This document shows, piece after piece, positions 54,976-64,000 of a DNA stretch of 64,000 bases. The stretch's first letter is position 1. Each line of letters opens with the position of its first letter. The translations under genes were made by a program, and so were the position numbers. The stretch comes from Rhodanobacteraceae bacterium (lineage in GTDB: Bacteria > Pseudomonadota > Gammaproteobacteria > Xanthomonadales > Rhodanobacteraceae), in contig JAEUPP010000068.1 in the NCBI GenBank assembly GCA_016790075.1, forward strand, positions 62,001 to 126,000, given 5' to 3'. The notes beneath the pieces were generated by a model that was not told the origin of the DNA, made no database searches, and saw only the letters and a program-made list of their open reading frames with translations.

Positions 54976-56373
54976 ATGAGCCCTGACAGCAAGATGCCCA
55001 ATCGCCTGACGACTGTGTCGGCGCGTATTTCCCCGGCCGCCGGTCTCGACGTCCTGTCTCGCAACGAAGTCACCCGCCTGCGCGGTGCGTCGCATGGTGG
55101 GGTGCATGCGCTGCTGCGCCGCTGTGCCCTGGCCGTGCTGACCCAGGGAGTCGAGACAGACGACGCGCGTGCATTGCTTGACCGCTATCCGGATTTCGAT
55201 ATCCAGGTGTTGCAGCAGGATCGCGGTATCAAGATCGAGCTTACCCATGCACCGGCGCAGGCCTTTGTTGATGGCCGCATCATACGTGGTGTCAACGAGC
55301 TGTTGTTTGCGGTAATTAGGGATATTGTATACGTTGCGACACAGCTTGAGGCGGGCGGCTTCGAGCTGCGTGACTCCAGCGGCATCACTCACGCGGTATT
55401 CGAGATACTGCGCAATGCACGTGTCCTGCGTCCGCACAACGATCCCAACCTCGTAGTTTGCTGGGGAGGTCATTCGATTGCGCGGCATGAATACGAGTAC
55501 ACCAAACAGGTGGGATACCAGCTTGGCCTGCGTGGACTGGACATAGTCACGGGCTGTGGCCCTGGCGCGATGAAGGGACCAATGAAGGGGGCGATCATCG
55601 GTCACGGCAAGCAGCGGCGTAAAAACAATCGCTACATTGGTATCACCGAGCCGGGCATTATCGCGGCTGAGTCGCCGAACCCGTCGGTCAATCACCTGAT
55701 CATCATGCCTGACATCGAGAAGCGCCTCGAAGCTTTCGTGCGCGTCGGTCACGGCATCATCGTGTTTCCGGGAGGGGTGGGCACGGCGGAAGAAATCCTC
55801 TATATGCTCGGCATTCTGCTGCACCCGGACAATGCCGGAATTCCGTTCCCACTGATTTTCACCGGGCCGCGCGAGTCAGCTGCCTACTTCGAGCAGATCG
55901 ACAAGTTTCTGCGCCTCACGCTGGGTGACGACGTCGCCAGGCGCTATCACATCATCGTCGATGACGCTGCTGAAGTTGCGAAACTCATGGTCAAAGGCAT
56001 CGACAAGGTGCGCGACTACCGCCTGGATACCAAGGATGCGTTCTTTTTCAACTGGGCATTGCGTATCCAGTACGAACTCCAGGTCCCGTTCAAGCCGACC
56101 CACGAGAACATGGCCAGCCTGAAACTCAACCGCGATCAACCTTCGTATCGGCTCGCCGCGGACCTGCGTCGTGCGTTCTCGGGCATCGTCGCGGGGAACG
56201 TAAAAGAAGACGGTATTCGCGCGATTGAACAGCACGGACTGTTCGAAATTCACGGTGAACCGGAAATCATGCGGGCACTGGATGCGCTACTGCAGAGTTT
56301 TGTCGCGCAGCACCGTATGAAGTTGCCGGGCGGTAGTGCGTATAAGCCGTGCTACAGGGTCATCGTCGACTAG
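54976..56373 (+). CDS. ppnN: Nucleotide 5'-monophosphate nucleosidase PpnN
   Basis: The 465-residue protein is a LOG-family nucleosidase with extra N- and C-terminal domains (the YgdH layout). The active-site motif is [17 protein letters not shown], preceded by [19 protein letters not shown]. PpnN cleaves purine and pyrimidine monophosphates to base and ribose-5-phosphate and is activated by (p)ppGpp in E. coli. Length is the full family length. It stands upstream of tRNA-Asn. Confidence 0.92.
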   Translation: MSPDSKMPNRLTTVSARISPAAGLDVLSRNEVTRLRGASHGGVHALLRRCALAVLTQGVETDDARALLDRYPDFDIQVLQQDRGIKIELTHAPAQAFVDGRIIRGVNELLFAVIRDIVYVATQLEAGGFELRDSSGITHAVFEILRNARVLRPHNDPNLVVCWGGHSIARHEYEYTKQVGYQLGLRGLDIVTGCGPGAMKGPMKGAIIGHGKQRRKNNRYIGITEPGIIAAESPNPSVNHLIIMPDIEKRLEAFVRVGHGIIVFPGGVGTAEEILYMLGILLHPDNAGIPFPLIFTGPRESAAYFEQIDKFLRLTLGDDVARRYHIIVDDAAEVAKLMVKGIDKVRDYRLDTKDAFFFNWALRIQYELQVPFKPTHENMASLKLNRDQPSYRLAADLRRAFSGIVAGNVKEDGIRAIEQHGLFEIHGEPEIMRALDALLQSFVAQHRMKLPGGSAYKPCYRVIVD

Positions 56374-56453
56374 GCCTATATTTCTGTTTGTACTCGCAGG
56401 CGAAAGGGGCTTGACGAGGCCAGGGTGTATCGGCAAAATCCCGCGCCTCACAT

Positions 56454-56529
<76 letters not shown>

Positions 56530-56535
56530 GATACG

Positions 56536-56564
56536 AAAAAGCCTGCAGCAATGCAGGCTTTTTT
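56536..56564 (+). terminator. Rho-independent terminator after tRNA-Asn
   Basis: GCCTGCA and TGCAGGC form a stem with loop GCAA, flanked by AAAAA and TTTTTT, just beyond the tRNA 3' end. Confidence 0.95.
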
Positions 56565-56976
56565 GCGCGCGATACGGTCGATCTGTTCGCGTGGTGTTTC
56601 GTTTTCAGTCGTGTGAATTCACCGCAATAACGCCCTCGTCTGAATACTCGGGCTATGCAGCGGAAACTGCATCCGTTGCGGAACAAGCCGACCGGGTAGT
56701 CGGTACTTCGGTGCGGAGTGCGGAGAGGGAAACCGCAGATCACACTCTCGTGGGGCGTCGTCGTTCCCTGCTGAGGGGTGTTGGTGTGAGAACGGCGACC
56801 ATCGCTCGTCGCGCTCACCGTTAGTGCGCGAATAGACCGCGCATTGCGATCAAGTACGGCTGACAACTGAATAGGTGCGTGATGGATACACTGTCTGCGC
56901 CGTTGTCCGCATTCCATTGCGCCGATGTAAAGCAACGGCGCTGACAGTGCATGGCTCCGCAATCGGTACCTGCGAC
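56565..56976. other. Stretch without a supported gene
   Basis: Between the tRNA-Asn terminator and the small-protein gene there are about 410 bases with no convincing coding sequence, tRNA or clear hairpin. A short forward frame (56591-56824) has no homology cues and I do not call it. Confidence 0.4.
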
Positions 56977-57159
56977 TCAGGCGACGTTATGCAGGCGTTC
57001 GCGTTCCTCGCGAATCAATGCTTCGTTGAGGCGAATGAATTCGCGCAGCAGTTCGTCGCGTGGATTGCTGGCGAGCTCGGCGCGTGCGCAACGCACGTAC
57101 GCTTCCAGCCGCTGAATCGTGCGTATCTCAGTCAGGGTTTGGCGGGCGGTGGGGTTCAC
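56977..57159 (-). CDS. Small conserved-looking protein, GTG start
   Basis: The 60-residue protein NPTARQTLTEIRTIQRLEAY...EALIREERERLHNVA is helical, charged and lacks a signal peptide or membrane segment. The start is decided by the ribosome site: AAGGAG stands five bases before GTG at 57159, an ideal Shine-Dalgarno, whereas the longer frame upstream has none. I do not recognise a family. It is transcribed towards tRNA-Asn. Confidence 0.65.
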   Translation of the reverse strand: MNPTARQTLTEIRTIQRLEAYVRCARAELASNPRDELLREFIRLNEALIREERERLHNVA

Positions 57160-57449
57160 ATACGCTCCTTGGTGAATCGGGAGCGGCATACATGACTGTA
57201 TGCGCGCCTTCGGCATCGAGGGCTGCGGGCTCAACCGTTCTGCTCGGGTCGTGGGCATCCATGCCCGCCGCGTCTTCCTTGTTCCTTCGGAGCCAGGCCA
57301 GTCTGCAGTTTGCGGGTCGGCCGCACATCAGGAAAAATCTGATAGTGGCCTAGGAAATTTCCTAGAGACCGGGTTTCTCGCTCTGATGCGGTAATCTGCC
57401 GCGCCTGAGAAGGTAGCTGCTTGCACTGTGGCAGGCTGATCCTCGGTGG
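57160..57449. other. Intergenic stretch between small protein and pilin gene
   Basis: About 290 bases with no gene seen. The promoter of the small protein should lie at its start; no clear hexamers were picked out. CCTAGGAAATTTCCTAG at 57350-57366 is a perfect palindrome and could be a regulator or restriction-modification-type site. Confidence 0.45.
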
Positions 57450-57998
57450 TCAGTCGTTACCGCAGGCTGCAGCGGCCTGAGTCGGAGACGCCGCGCCGCT
57501 GCGTACCCGGCCTGCATTGTTGACCACCAGCGTTCGCGCCTTGCTGGCGCCGCGACGGTCGCAGAATGTAATCGTGGCGTTGCTGCCTTCGCTGCTGCCA
57601 TCCAGGCGGTAGCGGACGTGTGTACGCCCCGCATTGCTCAGAATGCGGACTCCAGCCTCGGCCGGGGCAACGAGCAGGATGGGCTCGCCGGTTTCGCGTT
57701 GTGCGTTGCGATTGCCATCTTCAAACACGATCCAGCCGTCCTGCCAGAACGAGGTTGCGGCACAGGTATCGCCCCTCGATGGGCAGGCGACGACGTTGCT
57801 GCTGCGCTCGATAGCTGCGACGCGGGCGCTTGCAAGGGTGGCCATCCACTGATTGATGGCAGTCCGCTGCTGCAGTCCTGCATGCAGGCTGCTGAGCAGT
57901 GGCAGGCCGGCTCCTAGGGCGATCATGGCGACCGACAGTACGGCTACGATTTCCACGAGGTTGAAGCCGCGTTGTTGCTTCCAGAGCACGAGGTGCAT
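57450..57998 (-). CDS. GspH/FimT family pseudopilin
   Basis: The 182-residue protein has a prepilin leader ending QQRG followed by FNLVEIVAVLSVAMIALGAG, the hydrophobic helix with Glu5 that marks type IV pilins; cleavage would be between Gly and Phe. Asn replaces the usual Thr at position 2. The C-terminal part (RVAAIERSSNVVACPSRGD, QDGWIVFEDGN, GRVRSG) matches GspH/FimT minor pseudopilins, with probable disulfide cysteines. FimT-type proteins can prime pilus assembly or bind DNA during uptake. No other pilin gene is nearby, so it is an orphan here, upstream and divergent from uvrB. Confidence 0.85.
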   Translation of the reverse strand: MHLVLWKQQRGFNLVEIVAVLSVAMIALGAGLPLLSSLHAGLQQRTAINQWMATLASARVAAIERSSNVVACPSRGDTCAATSFWQDGWIVFEDGNRNAQRETGEPILLVAPAEAGVRILSNAGRTHVRYRLDGSSEGSNATITFCDRRGASKARTLVVNNAGRVRSGAASPTQAAAACGND

Positions 57999-58182
57999 GG
58001 CTGTAGTCCGTTGCCAGGGATGACCACAGCCTAAGTGCAGCATTGCGCGGCGGACAGCGGCATTTGCCGCGCAGATGCCTAGGAAAAATCTGAGTGCGCG
58101 CTGTGCAAGTCCGAATCAGGGCGGGCATGATCGCAGCTGCTGCCTGCTCCCGCCTATACTGGCCGTTCGAGCGGAGAATCTT

Positions 58183-60219
58183 ATGACCGATCAGTTTCAG
58201 CTGTTGGCGCCTTATCAGCCATCGGGCGATCAGCCCGGCGCCATTACACGCCTGATCGAAGGTTTCCAGGCTGGCCTCGCGCATCAGACCTTGCTGGGAG
58301 TGACGGGTTCGGGCAAGACCTACACGATCGCCAATGTGATCCAGCAGATCCAGAAACCGACCCTGGTGCTCGCGCCCAACAAGACGCTTGCAGCGCAGCT
58401 CTACGGCGAGTTCAAGGAGTTCTTTCCGCACAATTCGGTGGAGTATTTCGTCAGTTATTACGACTACTACCAGCCGGAAGCCTACGTGCCGTCGAGTGAC
58501 ACCTATATCGAGAAGGATTCGTCGATCAACGACCACATCGAGCAGATGCGCCTGTCCGCGACCAAGGCGCTATTGTCGCGGCGTGATGCGCTTATTGTTG
58601 CAACGGTGTCGGCGATCTACGGTCTCGGTGATCCGGATCAATACCTGAAGATGCGCATGCATCTTATGCGTGGCGAGCATACAGATCAGCGCGAACTGAT
58701 CCGGCACCTGACCGAGCTGCAGTACACGCGTGGCGACTACGAACTCAAGCGCGGCACTTACCGCGTGCGTGGCGAAGTCATCGACGTGTTTCCAGCTGAA
58801 AGCGAAATGGAGGCGCTGCGCATCGAGCTGTTTGACGGCGACATCGAGAGCCTGTCGATCTTCGATCCACTCACCGGTGCAGTGCTGCGCAAGGTGCCAC
58901 GCTTTACCGTCTATCCCAAGACACACTACGCGACCACGCGCGAAAGCGTGCTGCATGCGGTCGAAACGATCAAGGATGAATTACGCGAGCGCCTTGAGCA
59001 GCTACGCCAGGCAAACAAACTGCTTGAAGCGCAGCGATTGCAGCAACGTACACAATTTGATCTTGAGATGCTCGTTGAGATCGGTTATTGCCAGGGCATA
59101 GAAAATTATTCACGTCACCTGACCCGCAGCCTTCCCGGCGAGCCGCCGCCAACGCTGTTTGACTATCTGCCGCCGGACGCGCTGCTCGTCGTCGACGAAT
59201 CTCACGTGACGGTGCCGCAGCTCGGAGGCATGTACAAGGGCGACCGCTCGCGCAAGGAGACGCTGGTCGAATACGGTTTTCGCCTGCCTTCAGCCCTCGA
59301 TAACCGGCCTTTGCGTTTCGAGGAATGGGAGGCGCGCGCGCCGCGTTCCATTTTCGTGTCGGCGACACCGGCGAGTTACGAACTCGACAAGTCGCAGGGT
59401 AGTGTGGTTGAACTGTTGGTACGCCCGACCGGCCTCATCGATCCCGAGGTCGAGGTCAGACCTGTGGGGACGCAGGTCGACGATCTGCTCAGCGAGGCAC
59501 GGGCACGCATTGATATCGGCGATCGCGTGCTGGTAACCACGTTGACCAAGCGTATGGCCGAGAATCTGACGGAGTATCTTGCGGATAACGGTATACGCGT
59601 ACGCTATCTGCATTCGGACATTGAAACCGTTGAGCGTGTCGAGATCATCCGCGATCTGCGCCTGGGGGTGTTCGACGTGCTTGTCGGCATCAACCTGTTG
59701 CGGGAAGGCCTTGATATGCCGGAAGTATCGCTGGTCGCCATCCTGGATGCGGACAAGGAAGGCTTCTTGCGATCGGAGCGCTCCCTGGTGCAGACCATAG
59801 GCCGCGCGGCGCGCCATCTGCGCGGCAAGGCAATTCTCTATGCGGACAAGATTACCGACTCGATGCGTGCGGCGTTGGACGAGACTGAGCGACGCCGCAA
59901 CAAGCAGATTGCGTACAACCTTGAACACCACATTACGCCGCGGTCGGTCGTGCGCAAGATTTCGGACATACTCGAAGGTGCTCGCTCCGATGCCGCTGGC
60001 GACAAGGCACGCGCTGGCGGCCGCGGCAAGTCCGAGCGCAAGGTCGCCGAGCCCGTCCCTGATTATTCGACACTGTCGCCGGAGCAGATCGCGGTGCGTA
60101 TCAGGAAACTCGAGGCGCAGATGTACAAGCACGCGCAGGATCTTGAGTTTGAACAAGCTGCGCGTGTGCGGGACGAGATCCACAAGTTGCGCAGTGAGGG
60201 CCTGATCGGTTCGGCATAG
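58183..60219 (+). CDS. uvrB: Excinuclease ABC subunit B
   Basis: The 678-residue UvrB is the damage-verifying helicase-like subunit of nucleotide excision repair. Motifs: Walker [15 protein letters not shown], beta-hairpin [34 protein letters not shown], the helicase motif [19 protein letters not shown] and TIGRAARH, and a C-terminal UVR domain [15 protein letters not shown] that binds UvrC. Start ATG 58183 follows GCGGAGAATCTT; TATACT at 58154 is a likely -10. Confidence 0.97.
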   Translation: MTDQFQLLAPYQPSGDQPGAITRLIEGFQAGLAHQTLLGVTGSGKTYTIANVIQQIQKPTLVLAPNKTLAAQLYGEFKEFFPHNSVEYFVSYYDYYQPEAYVPSSDTYIEKDSSINDHIEQMRLSATKALLSRRDALIVATVSAIYGLGDPDQYLKMRMHLMRGEHTDQRELIRHLTELQYTRGDYELKRGTYRVRGEVIDVFPAESEMEALRIELFDGDIESLSIFDPLTGAVLRKVPRFTVYPKTHYATTRESVLHAVETIKDELRERLEQLRQANKLLEAQRLQQRTQFDLEMLVEIGYCQGIENYSRHLTRSLPGEPPPTLFDYLPPDALLVVDESHVTVPQLGGMYKGDRSRKETLVEYGFRLPSALDNRPLRFEEWEARAPRSIFVSATPASYELDKSQGSVVELLVRPTGLIDPEVEVRPVGTQVDDLLSEARARIDIGDRVLVTTLTKRMAENLTEYLADNGIRVRYLHSDIETVERVEIIRDLRLGVFDVLVGINLLREGLDMPEVSLVAILDADKEGFLRSERSLVQTIGRAARHLRGKAILYADKITDSMRAALDETERRRNKQIAYNLEHHITPRSVVRKISDILEGARSDAAGDKARAGGRGKSERKVAEPVPDYSTLSPEQIAVRIRKLEAQMYKHAQDLEFEQAARVRDEIHKLRSEGLIGSA

Positions 60220-60340
60220 AGCGCTGCAGGTCGCGCGGATAGACGGTATGGCAAACCAGGGCTGTTGTGCCCGTGTTGCTGCGCAGAGACTCCACTGTCG
60301 CGGTCGAATGGCGCCGCGGAGGCTGTTGCCGAACGCGCAA

Positions 60341-60374
60341 ACAAAAACGGCGCAGTCCTGAGACTTGCGCCGTT
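60341..60374 (-). terminator. Terminator for tRNA-Val, possibly also for uvrB
   Basis: AACGGCGCA pairs with TGCGCCGTT, with inner GTC/GAC pairing; on the minus strand the stem is followed by TTTTTGTTTG. It lies 13 bases beyond the 3' end of tRNA-Val and about 120 bases after uvrB. Confidence 0.85.
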
Positions 60375-60386
60375 ATTGCGGTGAAT

Positions 60387-60461
60387 TGGTGGGCGCGACA
60401 GGGATCGAACCTGTGACCCCTACCATGTCAAGGTAGTGCTCTACCGCTGAGCTACGCGCCC
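60387..60461 (-). tRNA. tRNA-Val (GAC)
   Basis: On the reverse strand: acceptor GGGCGCG pairs with CGCGCCC; D-arm GCTCAGCGGTAGAGC; anticodon stem CTACC/GGTAG with anticodon GAC at 60427-60429 (plus-strand GTC); T-arm CACAGGTTCGATCCCTG; CCA encoded. Confidence 0.98.
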
Positions 60462-60644
60462 GATGAAGGGGCGCGAAATATAGCGAAGTCGCTGCAGCTG
60501 CACAACCCCCGCAAGCGTTGTTGCTGGAGACTGCCAGCTCTGTTGCCAGAATCGATGCTGATAGAGTGCATCTCGGTGCCTACAGTGAGTGATCGGCCTA
60601 CCGGGCTGTCGCAGCGCTCAACCAGAACCCAGAAGGAGATCCGC

Positions 60645-61199
60645 ATGGCTCAATTCCGTATTGCTGTGGTCGTGGGCAGTCTGCGCCGGGAGTCGATCAA
60701 CAGGAAACTTGCGGTGGCCCTGTGCCGCCTGGGACCTGAGGAGTTCGACTTCCAGACTTCCCGTATCGACGATCTGCCGCTGTATAACCAGGATGACGAT
60801 GCGGACCAGGCCGATGCTGTCAAGCGGTTCAAGCATGAACTCGGCGCCGCCGATGCAGTGCTGTTCGTGACACCGGAATACAACCGCTCGATTCCGGGCG
60901 TACTCAAAAACGCGATCGACCACGCTTCGCGCCCGTACGGCCACAATTCCTGGCGAGGCAAACCGGCCGGTGTGATCGGCGCATCAGTCGGTGCGATGGG
61001 CTCAGCGCTTGCGCAGCAACATCTGCGCAATGTGCTGGCACACCTCAATATGCCGACTCTGGGGCAGCCGGAAGCATTTGTTCAGGCCAAGGACGGATTG
61101 TTCGATGCCGATGGCAATATCGGCGTTGCGAGCCGAGCATTCCTGCAGGGCTGGATGGACGGTTATGTGAGCTGGGTCAAACTGCACGTAGTTCGCTGA
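60645..61199 (+). CDS. NADPH-dependent FMN reductase family protein
   Basis: The 184-residue flavodoxin-like protein has IAVVVGSLRRESINRKLA (FMN phosphate loop), VLFVTPEYNRSIPGVLKNAID (the family's PEYN-x-S-x-P signature) and WRGKPAGVIGASVGAMGS. These enzymes reduce FMN, quinones, chromate or azo dyes with NAD(P)H; ChrR-type quinone/chromate reduction is plausible but not proven. AGAAGGAG six bases before ATG 60645 fixes the start. Confidence 0.93.
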   Translation: MAQFRIAVVVGSLRRESINRKLAVALCRLGPEEFDFQTSRIDDLPLYNQDDDADQADAVKRFKHELGAADAVLFVTPEYNRSIPGVLKNAIDHASRPYGHNSWRGKPAGVIGASVGAMGSALAQQHLRNVLAHLNMPTLGQPEAFVQAKDGLFDADGNIGVASRAFLQGWMDGYVSWVKLHVVR

Positions 61200-61567
61200 C
61201 TATTAGTCGTTGTTTGCTTTCGCGGTAATTTTTTATATTTAACTTTTTTGGGTTTCGCCAGATCATCAGCGGAGCTGCTGTTTGCGGCGATCGTGGATCG
61301 AAAAGCCCGAACATGGCCGGGCGCTGACGGCAGCGCCTGAGCTATCCGCTTAGAGCAGCGCGCCAACTACTTGCCTGCCGGTGCCATGGCGGCAAATCGG
61401 GTGGTGCATCACTGCAAACGGTTGCTGCGGCTGACCAGCTGCGCCCCGGAGGCACGGTGCTAGGTCCTTGGGCTGAATGCTCTACTCCTCCGGACTGATT
61501 TGCCCCTGGCGGAAAACCCGGCAATCTCCCCCCTTTGCTGATAACCGTGATCAAACGAGGGGGCGTC
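61200..61567. other. Leader region of the second TonB receptor
   Basis: This 370-base gap has an A/T-rich patch TAATTTTTTATATTTAAC at 61229-61246, a GC hairpin (GGCGCTG/CAGCGCC, 61320-61337) and no gene. The long leader before a TonB receptor invites a riboswitch, but I find no cobalamin-box sequence. Confidence 0.45.
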
Positions 61568-63694
61568 ATGCGTTGCTCTTCGCTGTTGAGCGCAATTCTG
61601 GTTGTACTGGCCGCTCCGGCTATGGCCGAGAGTGCGGCTGAAACCGAGGCGGTGGCGATCGCTGAGGACTCCGATAGCGCTGAGACCACTGCCATTGCCG
61701 ATGGTGGCGGCGAGCAGCCGCTGGCGCAGATTCAGGTCACCGCTACGCGCACCGCAAAGTCGAATTTCGACGTCTCAGCCGCCGCAACGGTGATAGGGCG
61801 GGACGAGATCCTGGAGAAACCAGCGCTGACGGTCGGCGACTATCTGCGCGCCCACCCGGGTGCATTCATCCAGGCGACAACGCCGGGGCAGGCAAGTCCT
61901 ATCGTACGTGGCCTCAAAGGATCTGAGGTGCTGCACATGGTCGACGGTTTCCGCATGAATACGGCGTTCTTCCGCAATTCGCCGAACCAGTATTTCGCGC
62001 TTGCTGACGCGCAGAACATCGAGCAGATCGATCTGGTGCGTGGTGCGCAGTCGAGTTTGTACGGCTCCGACGCCATGGGCGGGGTCGTCCAGATCCTTAC
62101 GCCGGAAGAACGTTTTGAAGGCGATAGCTGGAGCGGTAGAGGCCGCTTTCGCGCCCAATTCACCAGCGGCGATCTGTCGAGTCTGGGCCGGATCGCGGGT
62201 GCTGCAGGCAAGGATGGCATCTCGATTTCTGGAGGTGTCACCGTGCAGGACGTGGGTACACGCAAGCTTGGCGATGACGGCGGCCGCTTGCCGTATACCA
62301 ATTTCAGTTCCTGGGCGGCTGATACCAAGTTGCTCTGGAGTCCTGCGCCTGGGCATGAGTTCATGCTGTCGGCGGCCTACCTCAAGCAACCCAAGACCCC
62401 GCGCGTCGACGAGCTGATGACGAGCTTCCACCAGACGCGGCCTAACTCGTCCGAGTTTTATTTTCAGCCGCAGGATCGATTGTTCGTCCAGGCGCGCTAC
62501 GTCCTTGAGCAGGACGGCGGCTGGTTCGATCGCGCGGAGTTCCACGCGGGTTATCAGAAAATCAATGACGACCGCCGCACCCGGGATTTCGGTTCGCCCA
62601 ACCGTGAGCTGGAGCAGAGTTCCAGCCGGCTGCGCGGATTCACTGCAACCTTCAACAAGGAAGTTGGCAACCATGCGCTGGTCTACGGTGCTGAGGCCTA
62701 CTACGATCACATCGACAGTTTCCGTGAGCGTCTGAACCTCAATACCAACGCCGTAAGCGCACGTCCGCCGCGTTTCCCCAATGGCTCGACCATGGACAGC
62801 TATGCGCTGTTTCTCAGCGACAGCATTGCGCTGGCGCCGCAGTGGCAGCTCGACCTTGGCGGTCGCTATTCGCGCTTTGACATTGAACTCACACCGAACG
62901 CACAAGGCGTGGGCGTCAAGCTGAACCCGGATGACGTGACTGGCAATGCCGGGCTGACGTTCAAGGCGACAGATACCCTGCACGTGGTCAGCAATATCGG
63001 CCGTGGTTTTCGTGCGCCGAACATTTTCGATCTTGGCATCTTCGGCAGCCGGCCAAGCAATCGCTTCGCGGTTCCGAACACGAACCTGAAGCCGGAAACG
63101 GTTGTTACCTTCGACCTCGGCCTCAAATGGGGTAGTCCGCGCTTGCAGGCTGAAGCCTTCGTCTGGAAATCCGATTACAAGGACAAGATCACAACCATCG
63201 AAACCGGCGAACGTACCTCGACGGGCGCCATTGTGGTCACGAACGCGAATGTGACCCAGCTCGATCTCTGGGGCGTGGAAGCTGGTGGCCGCTGGTACTA
63301 CAGCGACAAGAGCCAGTTCTACGGTGTGCTCAACTACACACGTGGTGATGAAACCTATGCTGGTCGCAGCTACGACGCGGATCGCATACCGCCACTCAAT
63401 GGCCGCCTGGGCTGGCTGCACTACTTCACGCCGGACTTGAGTCTGGATGTGAATGCGCTCTATACGGCTCGCCAGGATCGTCTGAGTCCGCGCGATCTGA
63501 CTGATCCGCGCATCAATCCAGAAGGCACGGCGGGCTGGAACACCTGGAATACGCGCCTGGCCTGGGAGTTCACGCCTGAGACCCGGCTCACGCTGCTGCT
63601 CGACAATCTGGCTGATCGCCGTTATCGCGAACATGGCTCGGGGGCGGACGAGATGGGGCGCAGCGCTAGCGTTATTTTCGACTGGGCCTTCTGA
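61568..63694 (+). CDS. TonB-dependent outer-membrane receptor
   Basis: The 708-residue receptor has a signal peptide (SSLLSAILVVLAAPAMAES), a TonB box near IQVTATR (about 59-65), a plug with IVRGLKGSEVLHMVDGFRMN and VRGAQSSLYGSDAMGGVVQI, and a barrel ending SASVIFDWAF. Plug features resemble BtuB/hemoglobin-receptor types, but the ligand cannot be assigned. GAGGGGG lies before ATG 61568. A pair of strong hairpins follows. The acidic Ala/Glu stretch just after the signal peptide is longer than usual. Confidence 0.92.
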   Translation: MRCSSLLSAILVVLAAPAMAESAAETEAVAIAEDSDSAETTAIADGGGEQPLAQIQVTATRTAKSNFDVSAAATVIGRDEILEKPALTVGDYLRAHPGAFIQATTPGQASPIVRGLKGSEVLHMVDGFRMNTAFFRNSPNQYFALADAQNIEQIDLVRGAQSSLYGSDAMGGVVQILTPEERFEGDSWSGRGRFRAQFTSGDLSSLGRIAGAAGKDGISISGGVTVQDVGTRKLGDDGGRLPYTNFSSWAADTKLLWSPAPGHEFMLSAAYLKQPKTPRVDELMTSFHQTRPNSSEFYFQPQDRLFVQARYVLEQDGGWFDRAEFHAGYQKINDDRRTRDFGSPNRELEQSSSRLRGFTATFNKEVGNHALVYGAEAYYDHIDSFRERLNLNTNAVSARPPRFPNGSTMDSYALFLSDSIALAPQWQLDLGGRYSRFDIELTPNAQGVGVKLNPDDVTGNAGLTFKATDTLHVVSNIGRGFRAPNIFDLGIFGSRPSNRFAVPNTNLKPETVVTFDLGLKWGSPRLQAEAFVWKSDYKDKITTIETGERTSTGAIVVTNANVTQLDLWGVEAGGRWYYSDKSQFYGVLNYTRGDETYAGRSYDADRIPPLNGRLGWLHYFTPDLSLDVNALYTARQDRLSPRDLTDPRINPEGTAGWNTWNTRLAWEFTPETRLTLLLDNLADRRYREHGSGADEMGRSASVIFDWAF

Positions 63695-63724
63695 TCCGCA
63701 TTTCTGACGCCCCTCCTACAGCGG

Positions 63725-63754
63725 CCGCCGGCGCTGCAATCGCGGCGCCGGCGG
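63725..63754. terminator. GC hairpin after the TonB receptor
   Basis: CCGCCGGCGC and GCGCCGGCGG form a perfect 10-base stem with a 10-base loop, 30 bases after the receptor stop. No long T-run follows. Confidence 0.6.
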
Positions 63755-63768
63755 TCTATTGCCTGAGG

Positions 63769-63797
63769 GCAAGCGTGAGCATGCGGCTCACGCTTGC
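63769..63797. terminator. 12-base-pair hairpin between convergent genes
   Basis: GCAAGCGTGAGC and GCTCACGCTTGC pair perfectly with loop ATGCG. It ends eight bases before the stop of the reverse-strand TPR gene and probably helps end both convergent transcripts. Confidence 0.7.
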
Positions 63798-63805
63798 GGT
63801 GCAAC

Positions 63806-64000
63806 TTATTTGGCGCCTTTCTTCTTGGGGCCTTCCTTGATGCGGGCCGCCCTGTCCTTGAAATAGCTTTGCGCAGGCGCTGACAGCTGGTTTTCGGCCG
63901 CAAGTGCAACGGCGCGGTCTGCTTCGCGCGCTGCATCTTTCCATTTTCCATTCTTGGCAAGCGCATCGGCCATGCCAAGGTGTGCGTCGGCTGAGTTTGG
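63806..64000 (-). CDS. TPR-like protein, C-terminal end (partial)
   Basis: The reverse strand reads 64 codons without a stop from the window edge to TAA at 63806: NSADAHLGMADALAKNG, DRAVALAAENQLSAPAQSY and KEGPKKKGAK. The A/L/G spacing with LGMADALAKNGKW and DAAREADRAVALA looks like a TPR repeat. The 5' part lies beyond the window, so the full function is unknown. Confidence 0.7.
   Translation of the reverse strand, partial: PNSADAHLGMADALAKNGKWKDAAREADRAVALAAENQLSAPAQSYFKDRAARIKEGPKKKGAK

Noticed and set aside
61322-61534. Cobalamin or TPP riboswitch in the leader
   Set aside because: The conserved cobalamin-box and TPP core bases are not present by eye.
61775-63634. 619-codon frame antisense to the TonB receptor
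   Set aside because: The forward strand encodes a full receptor with plug and barrel motifs; the antisense frame has none.

Overview
The window reads as a chromosomal piece of a high-GC gammaproteobacterium, most likely in the Xanthomonadales/Lysobacterales and closest in feel to Rhodanobacteraceae. The evidence is the petABC-sspAB run, the DUF1631-nadC pair, the miaB/ybeZ/ybeY family genes, a DUF3301 protein, an Oar-like TonB-dependent receptor, CSLREA-type beta-helix proteins and an ECF sigma factor paired with a Ser/Thr kinase. This placement comes from gene content only; no rRNA is present.

Region 1-10 kb is core: the end of a DUF885 protein coupled to a GNAT acetyltransferase and a carbon-nitrogen hydrolase; a reverse-strand glycosyltransferase/PAP2 phosphatase pair; then a pstC-pstA-pstB-phoU phosphate-uptake operon headed by a clear PhoB-type box but without pstS; then ybeZ and ybeY on the reverse strand, with a secreted beta-propeller-like gene wedged between them and translationally coupled on both sides.

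Region 10-29 kb is accessory. It lies between ybeZ and miaB, which are neighbours in many gammaproteobacteria. It holds two CSLREA/beta-helix secreted proteins, a second beta-helix type, two secreted proteins resembling delta-60 repeat proteins, a small outer-membrane barrel, a cytoplasmic sulfatase bracketed by two copies of a palindromic repeat, a Vps62-like protein ending in a beta-gamma-crystallin motif, an internally deleted IS1182-type element, and an ECF sigma/Ser-Thr kinase pair. Five secreted proteins here and next door end in a similar short tail, roughly D-x-[IVL]-F-x-[DN]-x-F-[DE], that may be a sorting or processing signal.

Region 29-64 kb is again mostly core: miaB; a lytic transglycosylase; a DegS-type protease divergent from petABC-sspAB; a DUF3301 protein; a second Ser/Thr kinase with a catalytically dead formylglycine-enzyme-like domain followed by a two-FHA membrane protein; nadC and DUF1631; trm112 divergent from purEK; sodB; grxD with an SDR gene; marC; a probable OlsF ornithine-lipid synthase; an Oar-like TonB receptor; ppnN; tRNA-Asn; a small GTG-start protein; a lone FimT/GspH pilin; uvrB; tRNA-Val; an FMN reductase; a second TonB receptor; and the end of a TPR protein that runs off the window.

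No CRISPR array, prophage, toxin-antitoxin pair or recognisable defence island was seen. The observations most worth following are the shared C-terminal tail, the double interruption of the miaB-ybeZ-ybeY locus, the kinase/FHA locus and the two possible phosphorylation-controlled circuits.
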